Shown piece after piece: positions 6,853 through 12,347 of a stretch of DNA of 12,347 nt. Within the stretch, counting starts at the first letter, position 1. The number at the start of each line of letters is the position of its first letter. Position numbers and translations under genes: made by a program. This stretch comes from Eubacterium sp. (GTDB lineage: Bacteria > Bacillota > Clostridia > Oscillospirales > Acutalibacteraceae), in NCBI GenBank assembly GCA_029052085.1, contig JAIDJS010000342.1, forward strand, positions 1-12,347. The letters are read 5' to 3'. Under the pieces are notes generated by a model. The model did no database searches. It was not told where the DNA came from and worked only from the letters and a program-made list of their open reading frames with translations.

Positions 6853-8352
6853 TTACGCTTCTTCACTGTGTCTTTCAACAAGCTCAGCAAGCATTTTATC
6901 ATGCGATTTTCTGTCTATCTCATACTTAAGAGTAGGAATAATGGAAATTGCCATACCGATTGCAGGCGGAATGGAAATAAGAAGCCACATTGCTTTTGCA
7001 TAATCAGGATAATCAGCAGCAAAGCTTGCACCCTTTTCAAGTGCAGCATTCATTGCGGAAATGTTGACATCCGTATAACCAACTGCCGCATAAACATACG
7101 CCGAAACAATGGAAGCAACGCCCGCCTGAAACTTTGTAATAAAGCTCTGACCGCTGAAAAATACACCATCCGGACGGAAGCCGTGATGATATTCCTCATA
7201 ATCAATACAATCTGAAATCATAACAGACTGGCAAACACTTGAGCCGCCAAGACCGGCACCGGCACCAAAAATAAGAATACCAAGAATAATTACCCAGTGC
7301 ATTTTATCAAGACCTGTTGGGTCTATCATATAAATAACAAAAATAAGTGCCATCGGAATTGCCGAACCGATACCGAATACATTGTAAACCTTTTTGCTGT
7401 CATACTTCTTAAGAAGATTCGGACAAATGCCCATCGAAACAAACTGACCAAGGAAAAATCCGCCGCCTATAATGGCAATGATAAGCAGAACCTTAGGACT
7501 GGTAAACGCATTGGCTAAATTACCGCTGCAGTAATAATAAGCAAACAATGTCATTACAACAATCATCATAAGCTGCATCGGGGAACGAAGAATTCCGCTG
7601 ATAAGAATTCTTCTGAAGGGCTTGCAGTTCCACATAAGAGCAAAGCTTTCCTTCATTGTTTTTGTTTCTTCGGAAACAGGCACCTTTTCTTTTGTTCCGA
7701 TACCTGCAAACTGGAAGAGAACAGACGCAATAACGGTAAACAAAATACCGACAATGATAAAGCCTGCCTGTGCATCTGCTGCCTTCTGAAGCAATCCGTT
7801 TGCTGCCTGCGAAACAGCAACAATGGAAACAACAACAAAGCCGCCTGCAATGGAAGCCATTATTCTTGCAAGAGAAATCAGCGTTGAACGGTCTTTTTCA
7901 TCCTCACTCATACGGCTGATAATTCCCCAAAGCGGAATATCACCAACCGTGTAGCTCATACCCCATAAAATATAGGAAAGTGCTGCCCACGCAACAATAA
8001 GAATCATAGCTGTATTATTTCCGTCTTCCTTTGCGGCTGCATAGTTGCCGTTTAAAAATGCAACGCAGGTTATAACACAGATTACAGCAGGAGCAAAAAT
8101 AAGATAGGGACGGCATTTGCCCCATTTTGTTTTTGTTTTGTCTACAATTGTACCCATCATAGGGTCATTAATCGCATCCCAGACCCTTGCTATGGCAAAA
8201 ATCCAGCCGAGGGCAATCGCAGGAAGGCATATTACATTCTGGAAATAGTAATAAAGCCCCGTAGCAACAATATTATAAATCATATTCTGCCCGAACAGCC
8301 CCGTAAGGTACATATTGCGTTCTTTTTTAGTATACGTTTTTACCTGTGCCAT
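6853..8352 (-). CDS. GPH-family (MelB-like) sugar:cation symporter
   Basis: The 499-residue integral membrane protein shows about twelve hydrophobic segments and belongs to the glycoside-pentoside-hexuronide:cation symporters of the MFS fold. The diagnostic helix II region reads ARVWDAINDPMMG (55-67), followed by a basic loop (KTKTKWGKCRPY, 72-83), nearly as in E. coli MelB. The cation-site acids are kept: Asp59 and Asp63 (MelB Asp55, Asp59) and Asp138 in GDIPLW (MelB Asp124). Lys407 in SFITKFQAG matches MelB Lys377. It therefore probably imports a glycoside, pentoside or hexuronide with Na+ or H+; the sugar cannot be read from sequence and no sugar-hydrolase gene is adjacent. AAAGGGG precedes the ATG. 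The gene has its own promoter (8389-8417) and terminator and appears to be a single-gene unit. Confidence 0.9.
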   Translation of the reverse strand: MAQVKTYTKKERNMYLTGLFGQNMIYNIVATGLYYYFQNVICLPAIALGWIFAIARVWDAINDPMMGTIVDKTKTKWGKCRPYLIFAPAVICVITCVAFLNGNYAAAKEDGNNTAMILIVAWAALSYILWGMSYTVGDIPLWGIISRMSEDEKDRSTLISLARIMASIAGGFVVVSIVAVSQAANGLLQKAADAQAGFIIVGILFTVIASVLFQFAGIGTKEKVPVSEETKTMKESFALMWNCKPFRRILISGILRSPMQLMMIVVMTLFAYYYCSGNLANAFTSPKVLLIIAIIGGGFFLGQFVSMGICPNLLKKYDSKKVYNVFGIGSAIPMALIFVIYMIDPTGLDKMHWVIILGILIFGAGAGLGGSSVCQSVMISDCIDYEEYHHGFRPDGVFFSGQSFITKFQAGVASIVSAYVYAAVGYTDVNISAMNAALEKGASFAADYPDYAKAMWLLISIPPAIGMAISIIPTLKYEIDRKSHDKMLAELVERHSEEA

Positions 8353-8388
8353 AAAGAAATACCCCTTTAATGATTTATTACATATTCA

Positions 8389-8417
8389 ATTATAATGTAA
8401 ATATAAGTATTTATCAA
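8389..8417 (-). promoter_or_regulatory. Sigma-A-like promoter of the GPH symporter gene
   Basis: On the minus strand, TTGATA (8417-8412), a 17-bp spacer and a perfect TATAAT (8394-8389) are seen, with very AT-rich DNA just upstream that could act as an UP element. The predicted leader is about 30 nt. No sugar-operator palindrome was obvious. Confidence 0.75.
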
Positions 8418-8477
8418 GTAATATTGAAAATAAAATTGAATTAAAATTTTAACAGATTTTGCTATTATCTGCAAATC

Positions 8478-8504
8478 AAAAAGCCTCCCTAAAACAAGGG
8501 AGGC
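8478..8504 (-). terminator. Intrinsic terminator of the flavo-diiron protein gene
   Basis: A perfect 8-bp stem GCCTCCCT/AGGGAGGC with a 6-base loop (8483-8504) is followed on the minus strand by TTTTTGATTT. It starts 19 bp after the stop codon. The remaining gap up to 8352 holds only the symporter promoter and leader. Confidence 0.92.
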
Positions 8505-8523
8505 ACATAGGTAAAAATCATAT

Positions 8524-9681
8524 TTATTTCATAATCTCATCAGCAAGAGCTTCCAATGCTTCTATATCTGCAGCTTTCATTGTTGATTTTATTGAAACTC
8601 TGTTTTCGCAGATGGAAACATTTTTCATAGGCTCTAAAACAGATGCCATAGCCCTGCCTGCGCAGGGAGCCCAGGAACCGTTTTCAACAAGCGCTACCGT
8701 TCTGTTCTGATAAGCCTTGCTTTTAAGATGGTGTAAAAATGCTTCCATTGGCGGAAATACACCGCCGTCATAGCTTGCCGCAAGAAGCACCATTTTTCCG
8801 TATTTAAACGCATCTTCAACTGCTTCTGCAATATCATCTCTTGACAAATCCGTAATCGGAACCTTTTTGCAGCCCTTTGCTTCAAGAATTTCCTTAAGCT
8901 TGAATGCCGCCTTTTCTGTATTGCCGTGAATGGAAGCATAAGCAATAAATACGCCCTCTGCCTCAACACCATAGGAAGACCAGATATTATAGAGATTCAT
9001 ATAGTATTCCAGATTTTCAGACAGAACAGGTCCGTGAAGCGGGCAGATAATCTGAATATCAAGCGCTGAAGCTTTCTTCAGAAGCGTCTGAACAGGGCCG
9101 CCGTATTTTCCTACAATGTTGAAATAATATCTTCTTGCCTCACAAGCCCAGTCCTCATCACAATCCAAAGCTCCGAATTTTCCGAAGGCATCAGCAGCAA
9201 AAAGCACTTTTTCGCTTTCCTCGTAAGAAACCATAACCTCCGGCCAATGAACCATTGGTGCCATTATAAATGACAATGTATGGCTGCCCAAAGAAAGAAC
9301 ATCCCCTTCTTTAACAACAAGCTTTGAAACGCTTTCATCAATATCAAAAAACTGAGGAAGCATAGCAAATGTTTTTGCATTTCCTACAAGCGTTACAGAC
9401 GGATATGTTTCCGTAATAAGCTTGATATTTGAAGCATGATCAGGCTCCATATGAGAAATAACAAGATAATCCGGCGCTCTGCCGTCAAGCTCTTTTTCAA
9501 GATTTTCAAGCCATTCATCTGTTTTTCTTGCATCAACAGTATCCATAACAGCGATTTTTTCATCAAGAATAATATAAGAATTGTACGCAATACCATTCGG
9601 GATGATATACTGACTTTCAAAAAGATCCAGATCCTTATCATTTACACCTATATATTTAATATTATCTGTTACTTTAACCAT
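8524..9681 (-). CDS. fprA: FprA-type A-flavoprotein (flavo-diiron protein, O2/NO reductase)
   Basis: Flavo-diiron proteins reduce O2 to water (or NO to N2O) in the cytosol of anaerobes, taking electrons from rubredoxin or related carriers, and so protect against oxygen. The 385-residue protein has the two-domain class A form. The N-terminal metallo-beta-lactamase-like domain (about 1-240) carries every expected diiron ligand: His77, Glu79 and Asp81 in HMEPDHASN, His145 (VHWPE), Asp164 (AADAFG) and His216 (PLHGPV). The C-terminal flavodoxin domain (about 243-385) begins with the FMN phosphate loop YASIHGNTEKA (248-258). There is no fused rubredoxin. GGAGG sits 8 bp before the ATG. The gene has its own promoter and terminator. 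It lies 89 bp after the NSS transporter stop with no clear terminator between them, so some read-through is possible. O2 versus NO preference cannot be told. Confidence 0.95.
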   Translation of the reverse strand: MVKVTDNIKYIGVNDKDLDLFESQYIIPNGIAYNSYIILDEKIAVMDTVDARKTDEWLENLEKELDGRAPDYLVISHMEPDHASNIKLITETYPSVTLVGNAKTFAMLPQFFDIDESVSKLVVKEGDVLSLGSHTLSFIMAPMVHWPEVMVSYEESEKVLFAADAFGKFGALDCDEDWACEARRYYFNIVGKYGGPVQTLLKKASALDIQIICPLHGPVLSENLEYYMNLYNIWSSYGVEAEGVFIAYASIHGNTEKAAFKLKEILEAKGCKKVPITDLSRDDIAEAVEDAFKYGKMVLLAASYDGGVFPPMEAFLHHLKSKAYQNRTVALVENGSWAPCAGRAMASVLEPMKNVSICENRVSIKSTMKAADIEALEALADEIMK

Positions 9682-9727
9682 TTATTAATCCTCCGTTTTC
9701 TTAAAAACAAATATATTGCTACTTTGA

Positions 9728-9756
9728 ATCATAACACTTTCAATAATTACTATCAA
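9728..9756 (-). promoter_or_regulatory. Sigma-A-like promoter of fprA
   Basis: On the minus strand, TTGATA (9756-9751) and TATGAT (9733-9728) are separated by 17 bp. The -35 begins only 14 bp after the stop codon of the upstream NSS transporter gene. The predicted leader is about 40 nt. Confidence 0.65.
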
Positions 9757-9770
9757 GCATTTTCAATTCA

Positions 9771-11126
9771 TCAGATAGAAATAACCCCAAGCGCTTCAAG
9801 CACCGAGCTAACAAGAATGATAAAAATGAAAACAGGCGCAACCCATTTTACCATAACGGTATAAAACTTTTTCATCTTGAATTTACCGTTGGTTTCCACT
9901 TCTTCAATAATTGTTTTTGGCTTAACAATAAAGCCGACAACAATACAGGTAAGCATTCCTACAACCGGCATCATAACACTGTTTGAAAGGAAATCAAGAA
10001 AATCTAAAATATCAAAGCCAAAAAGCTTGATATGATTCAGAATGCCAAAGCCAAGCGAGCAGAAAACACCGATTGCAACAGCATAAACATAAACGATAGC
10101 CGTTGCTTTCTTTCTGCCGATTTTATACTTATCATCAATACCGGCAACAATCGCCTCCATAACGGAAACAGCACTTGTCAGCGCAGCAAAGAATACCAGC
10201 ACAAAGAAAAGTGCTCCGACAACGCCTCCGAACGGCATTCCGTTAAACACCTTTGGAAGAGTTACAAACATAAGACTCGGTCCTTTGCCGAGAGCATCTG
10301 CGTTTCCGCCGGAATAGGCAAAAACCGCAGGAACAATCATCAAACCGGCAAGAAATGCAATAAGTGTATCAAAAAACTCTATTCGGCGAACAGATTTTTC
10401 AATTCTGTCTTCCTTTCTGACATAAGAACCGTAGGTAATCATAATTCCCATAGCAAGGCTCATTGAAAAGAACAACTGCCCTAATGCTGCAAGAATTGTT
10501 TTAATGCTCAGATGTGAAATTTCCGGCTTAAGATAGTAAACAACGCCTTCTCCTGCGCCCTCTCTTGTTAAAACAAAAACAGTTAAAACAATCGTCAGCA
10601 CAACAAGCATCGGCATAAGAATTTTACTGAACTTTTCAATACCTTTATTTACACCAAGAAAGATAATAACGGCAACAAGTGTTGCAAATATAAGGAAGAA
10701 AATAAGCGGCGATGTCGTTGATGAAATAAACGATGTAAAATAATTATCATCAGCCGATTGCGCAACATCTCCCGAAATCATAACCATTCCGTATTTCGTT
10801 ACCCAACCGCCTATAACACAGTAATACGGAAGAATAAGAACGGGAACCAAAGTTGTAAGCTTTCCGAGCCAGCCCCATTTCCTGTTTAAAGCACCAAAGG
10901 CCTCCATAGGGCTTAACCGGGTTTTTCTTCCGATTGCAATTTCCGTTACCATCAAAGTAAAGCCAAAGGTTACTGCAAGAATAAAATAGATAAGAAGAAA
11001 CATTCCGCCGCCGTATTTTGCTGCAAGATAAGGAAATCGCCAAAGATTTCCCAAACCAACTGCCGAGCTTGCCGCCGCAAATATAAATCCGATATTGCCT
11101 GTAAAATTACTTCTGCTTTTTTCCAT
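9771..11126 (-). CDS. Neurotransmitter:sodium symporter (NSS/SNF) family Na+-dependent amino-acid transporter
   Basis: This membrane protein of 451 residues (from the ATG) belongs to the LeuT-fold NSS family, whose bacterial members import amino acids with Na+. TM1 has the family hallmark around residues 18-33 (AASSAVGLGNLWRFPY), whose unwound part forms the Na+ and substrate sites. TM2 keeps the conserved glutamate (Glu62 in TEIAIGR). I count about eleven helices, as is common for bacterial members that lack TM12 of LeuT. The substrate is not readable, but divergence from ilvE suggests an amino acid. Start choice: the frame could extend five codons to a TTG at 11141, but GGAG at 11139-11136 overlaps that TTG and lies 9 bp before the ATG at 11126, so the ATG is preferred. 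The gene ends with two adjacent TGA codons. Confidence 0.92.
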   Translation of the reverse strand: MEKSRSNFTGNIGFIFAAASSAVGLGNLWRFPYLAAKYGGGMFLLIYFILAVTFGFTLMVTEIAIGRKTRLSPMEAFGALNRKWGWLGKLTTLVPVLILPYYCVIGGWVTKYGMVMISGDVAQSADDNYFTSFISSTTSPLIFFLIFATLVAVIIFLGVNKGIEKFSKILMPMLVVLTIVLTVFVLTREGAGEGVVYYLKPEISHLSIKTILAALGQLFFSMSLAMGIMITYGSYVRKEDRIEKSVRRIEFFDTLIAFLAGLMIVPAVFAYSGGNADALGKGPSLMFVTLPKVFNGMPFGGVVGALFFVLVFFAALTSAVSVMEAIVAGIDDKYKIGRKKATAIVYVYAVAIGVFCSLGFGILNHIKLFGFDILDFLDFLSNSVMMPVVGMLTCIVVGFIVKPKTIIEEVETNGKFKMKKFYTVMVKWVAPVFIFIILVSSVLEALGVISI

Positions 11127-11135
11127 AGGATAAAT

Positions 11136-11139
11136 CTCC
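11136..11139 (-). promoter_or_regulatory. Ribosome binding site deciding the NSS transporter start
   Basis: GGAG on the minus strand, 9 bp before the ATG at 11126-11124. It overlaps the last base of the alternative in-frame TTG (11141-11139), which itself has no purine-rich site in front of it. This favours the shorter 451-residue protein. Confidence 0.7.
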
Positions 11140-11171
11140 AATTTAAATAGTATTTTTAAAATAATACTCTA

Positions 11172-11200
11172 TTTATATCAGTTTTTTACATATTTGTCAA
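11172..11200 (-). promoter_or_regulatory. Near-consensus promoter of the NSS transporter gene
   Basis: On the minus strand, a perfect TTGACA (11200-11195), a 17-bp spacer and TATAAA (11177-11172) are preceded by a TGA that makes an extended -10 (TGN). The predicted leader is about 40 nt. It lies back to back with the ilvE promoter. Confidence 0.8.
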
Positions 11201-11209
11201 ATTTGGTTC

Positions 11210-11231
11210 TATAATTAACAAACAAATTATA
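11210..11231. repeat. Perfect 7-8-7 inverted repeat between divergent promoters
   Basis: TATAATT (11210-11216) and AATTATA (11225-11231) flank an 8-base spacer made of AACA twice. It sits between the two TTGACA elements, near their midpoint. It could be an operator shared by the transporter and ilvE, but an AT-only repeat in AT-rich DNA can arise by chance. Confidence 0.35.
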
Positions 11232-11250
11232 TTATACCTGTTCTCAATAG

Positions 11251-11279
11251 TTGACAACATAAAATAATGGTAGTAAAAT
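11251..11279 (+). promoter_or_regulatory. Near-consensus promoter of ilvE
   Basis: A perfect TTGACA (11251-11256), a 17-bp spacer and TAAAAT (11274-11279). The predicted leader is only about 32 nt, too short for a T-box or other riboswitch, so any control by amino-acid supply would have to act at initiation. Confidence 0.8.
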
Positions 11280-11317
11280 TATACCATATAAAAAACGAGC
11301 AGAAAGGATGTTTTACT

Positions 11318-12347
11318 ATGGAAAAAAAGAACATAGATTGGTCAAATCTCGGCTTCGGTTATATGCCTACCGATATGAGATTTGTTTCTGATTTCAAAGA
11401 CGGCAAATGGGATGAGGGCTCATTGACAGCTGACAATACGATTACCATGAGCGAATGTGCCTGCGTTCTTCAATATGCCCAGACTATTTTTGAAGGCCTG
11501 AAGGCATACACAACTGCAGACGGCAGAATCGTTTGCTTCCGCCCTGATTTGAATGCAGCCCGCCTTGCAGATTCCGCCAAAAGGCTTCATATGCCTGTTT
11601 TCCCCGAGGATAAATTTATTGAGGCGGTTGAACAGGTTGTTAAGGCTAACGCGGAATGGGTTCCTCCATACGGCTCCGGCGCAACGCTTTATATCCGGCC
11701 GTTTATGTTCGGTTCAAATTCAGTTATAGGCGTTAAGCCTGCTGATGAATATCAGTTCAGAATGTTCTGTACACCTGTTGGTCCTTATTTCAAAGGCGGC
11801 GCAAAGCCGATAACAATCCGTGTCTGTGATTTTGACAGAGCCGCTCCGCATGGAACAGGCAATATCAAGGCAGGTTTGAACTACGCAATGAGCCTTTACG
11901 CAATTGTTGATGCCCATAATCAGGGATATGACGAAAATATGTACCTTGACGCTGCCACAAGAACATATGTTGAGGAAACAGGCGGTGCGAATTTCCTTTT
12001 CGTTACGAAAGACGGCACAATTGTTACTCCGAAATCCGATTCCATTCTTCCGTCTATCACAAGGCGTTCTCTTTGCGTTGTTGCAGAAGAAATCCTCGGA
12101 ATGAAGGTTGAACATCGTCCTGTAAAGATTGACGAGGTAAAGGATTTTGCAGAATGCGGTCTTTGCGGACCATCAGACTTTAGCAGCCCTGTCGGCAAAA
12201 TCGCTGACCACGGCACCGAAATCTGCTTCCCAAGCGGAATGGACGAAATGGGTCCTGTTATCAAAAAGCTTTATGATACGCTTACAGGCATTCAGATGGG
12301 TACCATTGAAGGTCCTGAGGGCTGGGTTCACGAGATTAAAATGGATT
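11318..12347 (+). CDS. ilvE: Branched-chain amino-acid aminotransferase (right end cut by window)
   Basis: The enzyme transfers the amino group between glutamate and the keto acids of valine, leucine and isoleucine using PLP. The frame runs 343 codons from ATG 11318 to the edge without a stop; family members are about 340-360 residues, so only a short tail is missing. AAAGGA lies 9 bp before the ATG. Motifs of fold-type IV BCATs are QTIFEGLKAY (55-64), YIRPFMFGS (125-133), HGTGNIKAGLNYA (178-190) with the PLP-binding Lys184, and VEETGGANFLF (218-228). PSITRRS (245-251) fits the phosphate-binding turn. Oddity: residues 284-287 read GPSD where the family normally has GTAA just before SPVGKI; this loop binds the substrate carboxylate. 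The frame is intact around it. It reads divergently from an NSS transporter. BCAT is the best call, although a shifted substrate range is possible. Confidence 0.92.
   Translation, partial: MEKKNIDWSNLGFGYMPTDMRFVSDFKDGKWDEGSLTADNTITMSECACVLQYAQTIFEGLKAYTTADGRIVCFRPDLNAARLADSAKRLHMPVFPEDKFIEAVEQVVKANAEWVPPYGSGATLYIRPFMFGSNSVIGVKPADEYQFRMFCTPVGPYFKGGAKPITIRVCDFDRAAPHGTGNIKAGLNYAMSLYAIVDAHNQGYDENMYLDAATRTYVEETGGANFLFVTKDGTIVTPKSDSILPSITRRSLCVVAEEILGMKVEHRPVKIDEVKDFAECGLCGPSDFSSPVGKIADHGTEICFPSGMDEMGPVIKKLYDTLTGIQMGTIEGPEGWVHEIKMD

Noticed and set aside
9436..10466. Plus-strand open frames of about 140 codons opposite fprA and the NSS transporter gene
   Set aside because: They lie antisense to clearly identified genes and their composition looks like translated antisense of membrane and coding sequence. 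No start signals were seen.
11124..11141. TTG start extending the NSS transporter by five codons
   Set aside because: The only good ribosome binding site overlaps this TTG and is correctly spaced for the ATG at 11126.
12155..12199. Compensated frameshift explaining the odd IlvE loop
   Set aside because: Reading the +1 frame gives DHQTLAA and neither alternative restores GTAAVIS; the in-frame flanks match the family without a change in length.
11720..12264. Two overlapping minus-strand open frames (about 131 and 114 codons) within ilvE
   Set aside because: They are shadows of a well-supported aminotransferase frame; they have no ribosome binding sites and no recognisable domains.

Overview
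The window looks like a stretch of chromosome from a low-GC, anaerobic, spore-forming Clostridia-type Bacillota, possibly of the Ruminococcaceae/Oscillospiraceae kind. The evidence is AT-rich DNA, strong GGAGG-type ribosome binding sites, sigma-A-like promoters with 17-bp spacers, a sporulation phosphatase (SpoIIE) and an oxygen-detoxifying flavo-diiron protein. I cannot name the species. There are no RNA genes, insertion sequences, CRISPR arrays or phage genes, and no gene-free stretch longer than 225 bp. It is an ordinary core-genome region. The interesting signals are in control regions and in a few unusual residues.

Layout, left to right. (1) A minus-strand pair: rpe (ribulose-phosphate 3-epimerase), followed through a 4-bp ATGA overlap by the start of an unidentified basic protein that runs off the left edge. 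(2) A divergent promoter region (794-1018), then a single plus-strand gene for an ABC-F ATPase of the YbiT/YkpA type, ended by a strong intrinsic terminator at 2640-2670. (3) Convergent with it, a minus-strand spoIIE-glmS pair: the membrane-bound sporulation PP2C phosphatase, then glucosamine-6-phosphate synthase 27 bp downstream. (4) A minus-strand gene for a MelB-like GPH-family sugar:cation symporter, with its own promoter and terminator. (5) A minus-strand FprA-type A-flavoprotein, also with its own promoter and terminator. (6) A minus-strand NSS-family Na+:amino-acid symporter. (7) Divergent from it, a plus-strand branched-chain aminotransferase (ilvE) cut by the right edge after 343 codons.

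How they may work together. Most genes look like independent transcription units with sigma-A-like promoters (TTGACA/TTGATA, N17, TATAAT-like). The NSS transporter and ilvE are read from back-to-back near-consensus promoters with a 7-8-7 inverted repeat between them, which would allow joint control of amino-acid uptake and branched-chain amino-acid metabolism. spoIIE has a TATAAT -10 but no -35 at normal distance. A GCGACA element 21 bp upstream instead resembles the long-spaced, Spo0A-dependent promoter class known from Bacillus spoIIG/spoIIE. glmS lies directly behind spoIIE with no room for a glmS ribozyme. The ilvE product carries an unusual substitution (GPSD where GTAA is expected) in the substrate-carboxylate loop. 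I found no convincing new multi-gene system here.
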